Assembly: GCA_964615975.1 (NCBI GenBank)
Contig: CAZTTH010000010.1
Span: forward strand, 30,605 to 94,604
Source: CAZTTH01 sp964615975
GTDB lineage: Bacteria; Verrucomicrobiota; Lentisphaeria; JABSQK01; JAJFLO01
DNA length: 64,000 nucleotides
Direction: 5' to 3'
Shown here: piece after piece, positions 1-8,666 of the stretch
How the letters are laid out: the number at the start of each line of letters is the position of its first letter
How positions within the stretch are numbered: position 1 is the stretch's first letter
The notes under the pieces: model-generated
What the model was told of the DNA's origin: nothing
Seen by the model: only the letters and a program-made list of their open reading frames with translations
The model's database searches: none
Translations under genes and position numbers: made by a program

Positions 1-1
1 A

Positions 2-703
2 ATCATTATGACTGAGGCTTTCCGTTGGTTTGTTCATCTCCATAAACGACGTACTGAGGTCTTTCGCAACTTGTATATCGTCGGATTAAAAAGTTTCCCG
101 GTCACATCGATAGTCGCTGTATTTACGGGAATGATATTGACATTACAAACGGGACTTGAACTAAAGAATTACGGCCAGGAAGTCAATGTCGGTATAATTG
201 TAACCCAAACCCTTTGCCGTGAAATGGGACCATTTATGACTGCATTAATCCTCGCCGCAAGCGTAGGTTCAGCCATGGCCGCAGAATTAGGGACCATGTC
301 TGTTTCTGAAGAAATCGATGCATTGCGTGTCATGGCAATTAACCCAATTCGCTATTTAGTCATGCCGCGAATTTTTGCCATGCTCATCATGTGTCCTATC
401 CTGACTGTGTATACCAATATTATCGGTGTTATCGGCGGCGGTTTAGTAGCGAATACTCAACTGGATGTGGGTTGGTCAGCATTCTATCGGAATGCGATCA
501 ATACTCTTGCGGCCAAGGAAATTTATGTCGGTTTGTTTAAAGCCGTCATATTCGGAATTATCGTTGCGACCATAAGTTGTTATCAGGGCTTGACAACCAC
601 CAATGGGGCAATTGGAGTGGGACGCGCTACTCGAAAAGCAGTAGTAATGTCGTTTTTAATGGTGTTGATTATCGGCTATATGATTACTCGCATGTTTTAC
701 TAA
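2..703 (+). CDS. mlaE: MlaE/YrbE-family ABC permease, 5' end outside window
   Basis: Inner-membrane permease of an Mla-type (MCE) ABC transporter that moves phospholipid between the inner and outer membranes. The visible protein has about five hydrophobic segments and the family core: a SFPVTSIVAVFTGMILTLQ stretch, the REMGPFMTALILAASVGSAMAAELG block, and the EEIDALRVMAINP block. An ATG lies at base 8, but the frame stays open to base 2. From that ATG the protein would have 231 residues, about 25 fewer than usual, missing the normal N-terminal helix. I therefore infer that the gene begins upstream of the window. It is followed after 6 bases by the ATPase gene and then by the MCE-domain gene, the usual operon order. 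The family assignment is firm; the substrate is inferred from the family. Confidence 0.93.
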   Translation: MIMTEAFRWFVHLHKRRTEVFRNLYIVGLKSFPVTSIVAVFTGMILTLQTGLELKNYGQEVNVGIIVTQTLCREMGPFMTALILAASVGSAMAAELGTMSVSEEIDALRVMAINPIRYLVMPRIFAMLIMCPILTVYTNIIGVIGGGLVANTQLDVGWSAFYRNAINTLAAKEIYVGLFKAVIFGIIVATISCYQGLTTTNGAIGVGRATRKAVVMSFLMVLIIGYMITRMFY

Positions 704-709
704 AAACTT

Positions 710-1465
710 ATGATAAGATTGGAAGACGTACATAAAAGCTACAGGGGGCATCCGGTGTTGGCAGGGATTGACCTGCATATAAATTCAGGAGAAACTATGG
801 TTATTGTCGGGTCTAGTGGTACGGGAAAAAGTGTGACCTTAAAACATATTGTAGGCTTGACTCATCCCGATCGGGGTCGCATTCTTGTCGATGGCCAGGA
901 TATAACACTCGCTCGTGGCTTGGAGCTGGAGCGTCTGCTTGATAATTTTGGCGTCCTCTTTCAATCAGGAGCATTGATTAATTGGATGACAATATTCGAA
1001 AATGTAGCCCTGCCATTGTATGAAAAAACTTCTCTGGGTGATCATGAAATCGCTGAAAGAGTCAATGAAAAATTAGCCTTGGTTAATTTATTGGGTAATG
1101 GACATAAACGCCCATCTGAAATATCCGGCGGGATGAAAAAACGAGCTGGATTGGCACGTGCGATCATCAAGAATCCCAAAATTCTCCTCTACGATGAACC
1201 CACCTCGGGATTGGACCCTGTGATGTCAAGGCATATTGACAATCTGATTATTGACATGCAAAAGAAATATGGGGTTACATCGGTTGTCGTGACCCACGAC
1301 CTGCACAGTGCCTTTACCATCGGTGATCGGATCGCGATGCTGCACGGAGGTAAAGTGGTTGAAGTCGCACCGCCGCGGGAATTTGTAGCCAGTAAACACG
1401 ATTGTGTTCAAGAGTTTATCAAAGCACAGTTTTCAATGGGAAAAGTAACGGGTATGAATTTATGA
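710..1465 (+). CDS. mlaF: MlaF-like ABC transporter ATPase
   Basis: Cytoplasmic ATPase that powers the MlaE/MlaD lipid transporter. The 251-residue protein has Walker A GSSGTGKS (residues 34-41), a Q-loop near Q85, the signature ISGGMKKR (138-145), Walker B ILLYDEPTSGLD (158-169) and an H-loop in VVVTHD. GGMKKR in place of the usual GGQ-type signature is typical of Mla ATPases and supports this family over a generic ABC exporter. It starts 6 bases after the permease stop. Its own stop overlaps the start of the next gene as ATGA, which suggests translational coupling. An antisense ORF inside it is a shadow. Confidence 0.95.
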   Translation: MIRLEDVHKSYRGHPVLAGIDLHINSGETMVIVGSSGTGKSVTLKHIVGLTHPDRGRILVDGQDITLARGLELERLLDNFGVLFQSGALINWMTIFENVALPLYEKTSLGDHEIAERVNEKLALVNLLGNGHKRPSEISGGMKKRAGLARAIIKNPKILLYDEPTSGLDPVMSRHIDNLIIDMQKKYGVTSVVVTHDLHSAFTIGDRIAMLHGGKVVEVAPPREFVASKHDCVQEFIKAQFSMGKVTGMNL

Positions 1466-2616
1466 ATAACAAACGCCAGGTAAGTAACAAGGAGAAAAAA
1501 TTGGAATTGGCAGTGGGACTATTTTTCTTTGTCGCCTTGATCATTCTGGGGATATTTACAATTATCCTCAAAAAGGATGTCATCTTGGGAGAAAACGAAA
1601 AAATAATTGTCGATTATTTTGAAGTTGGAGTTCTGCAAAAAGGCAACAAGGTTTTGCTGAGAGGTTATGAAATTGGCAAAGTGAACCGATTAGAATATGT
1701 AAGTGACACAAATCAAATTAGATTGCATCTCAACCTCGCCCAACAAGTGGTTTTTTATCACGATTATAAAATTGAAATTCGTGAATCTTCAATATTGGGT
1801 GGACGCTATATTTATCTGGATCCTGGAACTCCAGAGTCCGGTGTACTGTCCAACGATACCATATTCAAAGGATCCCCGGCAGTGAATATTCTGGAGGAAG
1901 CGGGGAGATTAATCAAAAAGTTTCAAGAAGATGAAAAGCATATAAACAAAGCACTGGTTGAAAATCGGCTTACAGACAAATTGTCGGAGATCGTTGATAA
2001 CCTCAATACAGTCAGTAGTAATTTAAGAAGTGGACAGGGAACCTTGGGAAAATTAATCAACGAGGATACCCTGTATGTGAATACACAAAAAACCATTGAT
2101 GACATGTCTGGCATCCGTGATGATATCAAATCGGCATTTTCAACCCTCGAAAAAGCCGGCTCCAGCGTTGATTTGGCTGGTGCAAGTGTTCGTGAAACGT
2201 CAGACTTATTACGCGATATTGTTAAAAATGCCAAAAATGGCGAAGGAACAATAGGCAAACTTCTCAATGACGATCAGCTCTATAAGGAATTGAATGGAGT
2301 TGTCAATGATTTGAAGGCATTCAGCCAAAAATTAAACCAGGAAAAATCCTCATTGACAAAATTAGTTAATGATGACGGCGATTTTTATAACACCATCAAG
2401 GATTCGTTCAACTCACTGAAAATCACATTCGACGAAAGCAGGGAAATCATAGAAAAACTAAAAAGCGGGGATGGAACAATTGGTAAATTAATCATGGATG
2501 ACGCTATTTATCATGATGCCAAAGAAACCATCCAACAAGTCAAGCAAACCGTTAACGATTTCAGGGAACAAGCACCGATATCGACTTTTGCCAGCTTTAT
2601 TTTTGGCGCGTTATGA
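1462..2616 (+). CDS. mlaD: MlaD-like MCE-domain substrate-binding protein
   Basis: Membrane-anchored periplasmic lipid-binding component of the Mla transporter. I chose the ATG at 1462, which forms an ATGA overlap with the ATPase stop, over an upstream in-frame ATG at 1402 lying inside mlaF. The result is 384 residues. A transmembrane helix (about 15-36) precedes an MCE domain (about 41-115: VDYFEVGVLQKGNKVLLRGY, then an ILGGRYIYLDPG segment). The long helical tail carries four copies of a G-x-G-T-(L/I)-GKL(I/L)-x-(D/E)D motif, near residues 190, 258, 293 (degenerate, SSLTKLVNDD) and 334. Such GKL repeats occur in MCE proteins of several non-proteobacterial phyla. The tail probably forms the coiled-coil part that spans toward the outer membrane; that is inference. 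Confidence 0.93.
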   Translation: MNNKRQVSNKEKKLELAVGLFFFVALIILGIFTIILKKDVILGENEKIIVDYFEVGVLQKGNKVLLRGYEIGKVNRLEYVSDTNQIRLHLNLAQQVVFYHDYKIEIRESSILGGRYIYLDPGTPESGVLSNDTIFKGSPAVNILEEAGRLIKKFQEDEKHINKALVENRLTDKLSEIVDNLNTVSSNLRSGQGTLGKLINEDTLYVNTQKTIDDMSGIRDDIKSAFSTLEKAGSSVDLAGASVRETSDLLRDIVKNAKNGEGTIGKLLNDDQLYKELNGVVNDLKAFSQKLNQEKSSLTKLVNDDGDFYNTIKDSFNSLKITFDESREIIEKLKSGDGTIGKLIMDDAIYHDAKETIQQVKQTVNDFREQAPISTFASFIFGAL

Positions 2617-2712
2617 TTATAAATAATCAATCCATGCTGATTTTGATTCGTATTCCGTTTATAATTTATTAATTTCTGTTTAATAATCCCCAAAAAATGA
2701 AAGGAAAATTAT

Positions 2713-3417
2713 ATGTTAAAACTATGCATCACCACCTTACTATTATTCGCCACCGTCAGCCATAGCCAAACCCTCACCCTTAACGAGGCGGCATTTGACT
2801 TTGGCGATATCGACAATCTCAAACCCGCGGTACGTGATGTCGAATTTAAGAATACCGGCGATAAGGAATTAATCATAGACAATATCAAAGCTTCATGTGG
2901 ATGTTCGGCTGGAAAACTTGAGAAAAACAACTATCAGCCCAATGAGTCGGGAAAAGTTTCGGTTACCTTCAATCCCAAAGGACGTTCGGGCAAGCAAACT
3001 AAAACCCTGACGTTTATCAGCAATGACGCACAAAATAAAACATTGTCATTAAACTTTACTGCCAATGTCGTTCCGGTCTATGAGATATTACCCAACCGTC
3101 TCGACTTTTCTTTCAAGGAAGATGGTGCTGGATATGTGGAAACCGAAAAAAAATTCAGTGTGGTAAACAAATGGAATAATCCCATAATCGTTGAATCGGT
3201 CAGAAGTCAAAATGATAATGTTACTGTTACTGGATCAACAGGAATGGAAGTAGCTCCAGGAAAATCCGCAGAGTATACCGCTAAAGTAAAGGTCGATTTC
3301 ATACCCGAAAATCATGTCTATTCGCAAATATACTTCACATTTAAGATCGATGATGAATCGATCCCTCAAGGACTCCAATTGGTGATTTCCCCGCCGTTGA
3401 AAAAAGTCCATAATTGA
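2713..3417 (+). CDS. Secreted DUF1573-domain protein
   Basis: A 234-residue exported protein of unknown function. It starts with a signal peptide (MLKLCITTLLLFATVSHS, cleavage probably near residue 18) and is followed by a DUF1573 immunoglobulin-like domain. The family hallmarks are visible: FDFGDI, EFKNTGDKELIIDNIKASCGC and SGKVSVTFNPKGRSGKQTKTLTF. The two cysteines of SCGC are typical. The C-terminal half is a second beta-rich region with a weaker match. A good ribosome-binding site (AAAGGA) lies about 9 bases upstream of the ATG. It follows mlaD by 96 bases on the same strand and may be read through from the mla operon, but no functional link is shown. Confidence 0.85.
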   Translation: MLKLCITTLLLFATVSHSQTLTLNEAAFDFGDIDNLKPAVRDVEFKNTGDKELIIDNIKASCGCSAGKLEKNNYQPNESGKVSVTFNPKGRSGKQTKTLTFISNDAQNKTLSLNFTANVVPVYEILPNRLDFSFKEDGAGYVETEKKFSVVNKWNNPIIVESVRSQNDNVTVTGSTGMEVAPGKSAEYTAKVKVDFIPENHVYSQIYFTFKIDDESIPQGLQLVISPPLKKVHN

Positions 3418-3535
3418 TTCGAGACTTCTGTGCTTTAGAACATTTGCACACCCCAAAAAACTGTTTCGATATACGAATGTTAGATGGTGAGTTCGCTATG
3501 ACCGAATAGAGGGGTAGTGCCTAAGCGGTTAATAT

Positions 3536-4315
3536 CTATTTTGTCAGCTTTTCTTGCATTTGAGAATCGTTTTCTCCACCCCGTATCGGTTCATCTGCCA
3601 TAAATTGTGTGGTTTCGTCCAACACCGACAGGAGCAATTGGTGTTGATAACGTTCAAAAGTCAGGGTGGCAAGGTTGGCGACAGCCAAAGCAAAGGTTTG
3701 TTCATCAGGTAACCAGATGCGTTCGTTGCTGACGTTTTCATGACAAACAACACCTTCGAGTTTGCCGTACAAAAAAATAGGCGCGTCCATCATCGACACA
3801 ATATTGTTGGGCTTGAGATAGCTATCACACAACTCGATCATGCGATCGTCTTCCTGCGCATCATTCGCGGCTACCACATCGTAAGTGTTGATGGCGTTGA
3901 AATATTCTGGATAGTCTGAGACCGCGATTTCAAAACCCGCAGTGTGTCGGTTGAAGGTTAATTGATACATATCCTGACACACCAACTTGGTGCGGGTATC
4001 ATTGAACCGCCAGATACTTACACGATCAACCTGTAATGTTTTCGCATCCAATTCGACCAGATTCTGAATTGTCTGAAGTAAATCCTGGGATTCGCAGGCA
4101 CATACCCGGGTCAAGATCTGTAAATTAAGCTGTTGCGTCAAATAGCGCTGCGCGGCTTTTTGAACTTCGTCATTACGATCATTCAATTCTTCGGTTCGAC
4201 GCTTTATTTCATCGCGATGTTTTACCTGTTGATTATAGAATATCAACATAAATATGATGGTTATGGCGATGATGATAACGAAACTCATGGTAATAACTGG
4301 TAGTCCTGGTAACAT
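3536..4315 (-). CDS. Membrane-anchored GAF-domain protein
   Basis: A 259-residue protein with one transmembrane helix (about residues 8-28), a charged coiled-coil segment (about 30-60, rich in K, E, R and Q) and a GAF domain (about 70-230). The GAF-like features are DRVSIWRFND, the central DAPIFLYGKLEGVVCHE strand pair and the closing DEQTFALAVANLATLTFERYQ helix, as in sensor histidine kinases and diguanylate cyclases. No kinase, GGDEF, phosphatase or DNA-binding output domain follows: the protein ends about 35 residues after the GAF domain. It may therefore be a partner-dependent sensor. The ligand cannot be predicted. It stands alone between convergent DUF1573 and the DHH gene. Confidence 0.75.
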   Translation of the reverse strand: MLPGLPVITMSFVIIIAITIIFMLIFYNQQVKHRDEIKRRTEELNDRNDEVQKAAQRYLTQQLNLQILTRVCACESQDLLQTIQNLVELDAKTLQVDRVSIWRFNDTRTKLVCQDMYQLTFNRHTAGFEIAVSDYPEYFNAINTYDVVAANDAQEDDRMIELCDSYLKPNNIVSMMDAPIFLYGKLEGVVCHENVSNERIWLPDEQTFALAVANLATLTFERYQHQLLLSVLDETTQFMADEPIRGGENDSQMQEKLTK

Positions 4316-4444
4316 TAAATGAATTGCCCCGCCATATCCATGAAGATTTGATGTAATTTCATAAGATGAATTTCAATGTTATTTAATCGGGAATTGCTTT
4401 AGATCCGAGATTCATTAATCAGTTTGTTAATCTCTTCCTTAACC

Positions 4445-5497
4445 CTATAAGTTAGTCATGATATCTCGACGCGCAATCAGTCGTTGACCCCGCTGACCGT
4501 TTATACTGCATGCTGTCAGCCAGCGTTGGCGCAATTCGGTTTGCATTTTATCCGAAATTTGATTTGCCGGTTCAAGACCTTCAATTAATCCGCCCGCCCG
4601 GCGAACATGACCACCTCCGGTGCCTATACCCTGTAATGTTGCGACAATCAAATCGGCAGCATTACTGCTTTCAATCTGATTGCGAACGGAAAAAAATATC
4701 TTGTCGCCAATAGCTGCGCCACACAGCACCCTTCTGATCCCCTGACAGCGAATGAGTAAATCGGCTACCTCAGCAACCGTTTCAGGTCCGGTGGCATTGG
4801 GCATCAAACTTAATGCCGTATCATCATAAATGAACGTATTTTGCATGGCAAGAACCATATCGGTATAATAATGACGTTCGAGGGGCGCATTGTTTATTTC
4901 AGCGATATAGGCAGGATTTGAATGCGTTGTCAACCAAACAATCATCGACCGATCGAGAGCGGAAAAATTGGTTTCACCGCCACAGCTTTCCGATGAGATA
5001 GCATAGAGCAGTGCTGATGCCAAATTCATATGCGGGGGAAGATTTTGTTCATGCAAATAACTGGCAACAATACTGGCGGTGGCAACCACATTATGGCGGT
5101 AATCCTTATAACTCAAGCGCTGACGTTGATTCACTTCATGATGATCGATGACCGCAATCGGCTTGATGGTTGAGCCCGTTAAAATATGGTTGGTGGCGGA
5201 TGGGGAACAATCGACCATGACAATGGCAGTATTCGGATCGTGATGATAGTCGGTTATCAGGGTTATAGGTGGTTTCAATAAACTCATCAAATGCTGATTT
5301 TCAGCGCGAATAATTGCACCTCCAGCCATTAATTGCACTGATTTTTGAAGTTTTTCAATGATCAGATATGATAATCCCCAGCCGCTTGAAATCGCATCAG
5401 GATCAGGATGATTGTGAGCGATGATTACGATTTTAGCATAAGGCTCCAAGGCATGGAGAAAGCGCTCGGAATGGGATGATCTTTTTTTTACATTCAT
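4445..5497 (-). CDS. DHH/DHHA1 phosphoesterase, NrnA-like
   Basis: A cytoplasmic phosphoesterase of the DHH superfamily, similar to NrnA (nanoRNase/pAp phosphatase). These enzymes degrade short oligonucleotides and cyclic-dinucleotide products using divalent metal ions. The 350-residue protein shows motif I HNHPDPDAIS (residues 28-37), motif II MVDCSP, the DHH motif in VIDHHEVN (about 137), a further SSESCGGETNF region, and a C-terminal DHHA1 domain with the glycine-rich substrate loop GTGGGHVRRAGG. All metal-ligand motifs look intact. The start is an ATG near a short AT-rich leader. It has no obvious operon partner; the next gene upstream on this strand is the antiporter, 139 bases away. The exact substrate (nanoRNA, pAp or pGpG) is not decided by sequence. 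Confidence 0.88.
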   Translation of the reverse strand: MNVKKRSSHSERFLHALEPYAKIVIIAHNHPDPDAISSGWGLSYLIIEKLQKSVQLMAGGAIIRAENQHLMSLLKPPITLITDYHHDPNTAIVMVDCSPSATNHILTGSTIKPIAVIDHHEVNQRQRLSYKDYRHNVVATASIVASYLHEQNLPPHMNLASALLYAISSESCGGETNFSALDRSMIVWLTTHSNPAYIAEINNAPLERHYYTDMVLAMQNTFIYDDTALSLMPNATGPETVAEVADLLIRCQGIRRVLCGAAIGDKIFFSVRNQIESSNAADLIVATLQGIGTGGGHVRRAGGLIEGLEPANQISDKMQTELRQRWLTACSINGQRGQRLIARRDIMTNL

Positions 5498-5636
5498 TAT
5501 TTATGCCGTTGAAAAAATCCGTTAATTCACTGAACTAGCATTATTAACCTCATGTCACTGCGAATCATGGGGAGTTCCAATTCCATTTCATCATGTATTG
5601 TTCTACGCAAGCCATTTATTCTCAATTAAATCAAGG

Positions 5637-7625
5637 TCATGATTGCTTTTTCTCAAGATACGAAAATGCCGATTCCATCTCCTGATGACTGCCTACCAGT
5701 ACCATAATATCCCCAGCTTCAAGAACAAAATCAACCGCTGGATTGGTAAGCGATTTTTCTCCGCGAACCACGGCGATGATGGAAGCCCCGCACTTTTTTC
5801 TTAGCTGCAGGGCAGCGATACTTTTACCAACAGCCTGATGTTCAGTGGTTAAGAGAAACGTGTCGGTGGTTCCAGCTGCAAGAATCTGTAATATCTTATC
5901 AGAAACTCCCAAGGTTGGCGCGGGTGAACGCAACATTTGATAGCCATCATCACGCAACAAACGAGCTTGAGTTCTGATGATATTTCCGGGCAGATGCAAG
6001 CGGGTAAGAACCAAGGTTACCAACTCGATTGATGTCTCAAACTCCTGCGCGATCACTTCGTTGGCGCCATATTTTCTGATTTCATTGATTTCGGCCAACT
6101 GCCAGGTGCGCGCGATGATATAGAGATGGGGATTGATTTCCCGCGCCAGTTGTATGCTTCGACGTAATGCTCCCCCATCCGAAATCGCGTACACCATAAC
6201 GGTTGCTTTCCCGATATTACATTTCTCCAGTATCTCTCTGCGGGTTACATCTCCGAATACAATTGATTCGCCATCCAGGTGTGCCTGATTGACTTCATAA
6301 CCATTGAGATCGACGACAATATACCGCATATGTGCTGCTTTAAGCACTCGCGACAGGTGACGGCCATTTAATCCATAGCCAGCAATCACCACGTGATTCT
6401 GCAATTGTTCATTTCCAGCGCCACTCTCAGCTCCAGAATTTTTACCAATATCCGCGGATTTAGGAGAATTAAATTTATCGACCAGAATCGGGGCAAATTT
6501 AATCATCAAGGGAGTGACCAGGAAGGTTGAAACCGCTACCGCTATTGCCAGTTGATAATCGCCCGCGGGCAATAAGCCATGATGATGCCCGATACGGATG
6601 AGAATAAATGAAAATTCTCCAATTTGCGCCAGCCCCAAGGAGGTGATGAACGCGATTCGAAAAGGCACTTTCAGACTTGAAATGGTCAATAAATTAATAC
6701 TGAATTTGAACAGGATGATAGCGAGTGCGGCGCCAAGAATCAAGAATAAATTTGCCCCCACAAAATGCAGATCAAGCAACATTCCGATTGAAATAAAAAA
6801 CAAACTGTTAAAGACATCGCGAAATGAAGTGATTTCTGCCAGAATCTGATACCGGTAGACTGATTCTGAGATTAATATTCCCGATAAAAATGCCCCCAAT
6901 GCCAATGAAAAACCAAGTGATTCAGTCACCACGGCCGCTCCCAGACAAGTAAATAGAGCGCCAATCACCAGCAGTTCGCGAACCCGGGTTTGAACGATAA
7001 CTTTTAAAAATTTCGGTATCAGGAAATAGGCGACAAAAAATACCCCCGCAACCGCCATGAGACCCTGGATAAATTTAAGCAAAATGATCACTGGCAAATC
7101 TTTGACAGTGCCGGCCAATATCGGTTCGATCAAGAGCATTGGAACCACGATCAAATCTTGAAAAAGCAATATCCCCATTGAGATCCGCGCAAACGGTGTG
7201 GCTAATTCACCGCGTTCGGAATATAATGTCAAGACGATTGCAGTGCTGCTCATCGCCACAATAAAACTCAGGTATATGGCCTGATTGATAGGTTTGCCAA
7301 TCGCGATGGCAATAATGATGACCATGACGATGGTGACCGAGACCTGTAATCCACCGCCGAATATCAGATAACGGCGTAAACTTTTCAGATGATCGAAGGA
7401 CAATTCGACCCCGATCATAAACAAGAGAAAAACCACCCCCAATTCAGCAAACATTTCAACATGGGCCGAATCTCCAATCAATCCCAGCCCATGAGGCCCC
7501 ACAATCATGCCGGTGAGCAAAAAACCGACAACTGCGGGAAGGCGAAGATAATGACTGATAACGATGACTAGAAGGGAACTACCAAATATAATGATGACAT
7601 CATTTAGTAGTGGAATTAGCGGCAT
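5637..7625 (-). CDS. CPA2-family K+(Na+)/H+ antiporter with TrkA-N and TrkA-C domains
   Basis: Inner-membrane monovalent cation/proton antiporter of the Kef/YbaL type, 662 residues. About twelve hydrophobic segments fill residues 1-390, beginning LPAVVGFLLTGMIVGPHGLGL and including LFQDLIVVPMLL and SLALGAFLSGILI. A Rossmann TrkA-N (RCK) domain starts near residue 405 (VVIAGYGLNGRHL, with the G-x-G-x-x-G nucleotide-binding pattern), and a TrkA-C domain closes the protein (about 570-655). The RCK domain implies gating by NAD(H) or a similar ligand. This architecture matches KefB/KefC/YbaL but does not settle K+ against Na+. It is distinct from the second antiporter in this window (37891-39969), which lacks TrkA-N. 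Confidence 0.9.
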   Translation of the reverse strand: MPLIPLLNDVIIIFGSSLLVIVISHYLRLPAVVGFLLTGMIVGPHGLGLIGDSAHVEMFAELGVVFLLFMIGVELSFDHLKSLRRYLIFGGGLQVSVTIVMVIIIAIAIGKPINQAIYLSFIVAMSSTAIVLTLYSERGELATPFARISMGILLFQDLIVVPMLLIEPILAGTVKDLPVIILLKFIQGLMAVAGVFFVAYFLIPKFLKVIVQTRVRELLVIGALFTCLGAAVVTESLGFSLALGAFLSGILISESVYRYQILAEITSFRDVFNSLFFISIGMLLDLHFVGANLFLILGAALAIILFKFSINLLTISSLKVPFRIAFITSLGLAQIGEFSFILIRIGHHHGLLPAGDYQLAIAVAVSTFLVTPLMIKFAPILVDKFNSPKSADIGKNSGAESGAGNEQLQNHVVIAGYGLNGRHLSRVLKAAHMRYIVVDLNGYEVNQAHLDGESIVFGDVTRREILEKCNIGKATVMVYAISDGGALRRSIQLAREINPHLYIIARTWQLAEINEIRKYGANEVIAQEFETSIELVTLVLTRLHLPGNIIRTQARLLRDDGYQMLRSPAPTLGVSDKILQILAAGTTDTFLLTTEHQAVGKSIAALQLRKKCGASIIAVVRGEKSLTNPAVDFVLEAGDIMVLVGSHQEMESAFSYLEKKQS

Positions 7626-7693
7626 GTGAAGATTGTGAAAATTGCCGAATTGATATGAGGAGTTAAGTCTGGCAGAAATTGCCAGTGAATCTA

Positions 7694-8590
7694 TTAAAAT
7701 GTATCTCTTTTGGCCATCAAGGCATTTATTTGAGCTTGGAATTTCAGGTATTGCTCCCGGTTTTCAGCTGACATTGGATGAGTACGAAGCCAAGCATTTA
7801 AATTTCTTCGCGCAGTTTGCAATTCGGTGTTTAACGCCAGGTATTCCCTGGCTTGTTCAGGGGAAAACGATTTAGCTGTATGTTCTGCAGCCAGAGATTC
7901 CGTTTGTTCCTGAAACAACGCGATATTCTCAGTAAATTCGAGGTATTTGCTCTGATTTTCCGGACTATTTTCGGGTTTTGTTTTTAACCAAATTTTCAAC
8001 TCCTCGGTTGCCTTTTTGTAGTGCTTAACTAATTGCGCATATTTCTTAGCCGTTTCAGGATCCATTGTCTTAGTCAACGTTTGAACGCTTATGTCGCTGT
8101 ATTGGATCAGATTTTCTATCTTTTTTATGAATTGTTCCAAGGTTATTCCGCGATGAGTGCCGGTGCGCCCGATTTCGGTTTTGCCATCTGAATCTAAAAT
8201 GAGATAGGTAGGATAACCACTAACTCCATATTTTTTTTGCAATTCAATATTTCTCGGGACGAATTCACTGGGGACCAGGTTCTTATCCTTGGGAAAATCA
8301 ATCCTCACCAAGGCCAGTTTATCCTTCACGTAATCCTGCCAACCCGGCTGAGTAAATACTGTACTGTGCATCATTTTACACCATCCACACCAATCCGACC
8401 CGGTAAAATCAAGAAACAACAGCAATTGATTATCCTTGGCCATTTTTTGCGCGGCAGCTAAATCCATGGTCCAATGACCTGATTTCGCGCCTTCTTTCAT
8501 CACCTCAAGCGCGGTCAGCCGCAGTCCTGTAAATAGTGCGAAGCAAAGAATTACAGGTAATAGAGATAATTGCATGCTATTAGATTTCAT
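7694..8590 (-). CDS. Exported thioredoxin-fold protein with duplicated C-terminal helical repeat
   Basis: Periplasmic or envelope thiol-disulfide protein. I start it at the ATG at 8590, preceded by AAAGGA about 11 bases upstream and giving a signal peptide (LLPVILCFALFTGLRLTA); the frame extends further upstream to overlap pyrB. The mature protein has a DsbD-gamma/thioredoxin_7-like domain with the redox motif DWCGWCKMM and the cis-proline in SGYPTYLILDSDG. After the thioredoxin fold there are about 120 residues made of two similar helical units, each with the pattern A-x-x-x-L-x-x-WL-x-T-x-P ... EN-x-x-x-YL-x-F. The protein follows pyrB by 76 bases on the same strand. It probably reduces or isomerises disulfides; the substrate is unknown. 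The C-terminal repeat is not one I recognise. Confidence 0.85.
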   Translation of the reverse strand: MKSNSMQLSLLPVILCFALFTGLRLTALEVMKEGAKSGHWTMDLAAAQKMAKDNQLLLFLDFTGSDWCGWCKMMHSTVFTQPGWQDYVKDKLALVRIDFPKDKNLVPSEFVPRNIELQKKYGVSGYPTYLILDSDGKTEIGRTGTHRGITLEQFIKKIENLIQYSDISVQTLTKTMDPETAKKYAQLVKHYKKATEELKIWLKTKPENSPENQSKYLEFTENIALFQEQTESLAAEHTAKSFSPEQAREYLALNTELQTARRNLNAWLRTHPMSAENREQYLKFQAQINALMAKRDTF

Positions 8591-8666
8591 ATGGTTAATT
8601 TCCTTTTTGGTTATCTTTTCGTCAAATATCCTGATCTTCGTTCGGCTGATCAGATACATAATAAGA

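Noticed and set aside
3418..3535. Possible tRNA-like stretch (GAGGGGTAGTGCCTAAGCGG)
   Set aside because: No acceptor stem, anticodon arm or T-arm consensus could be paired.
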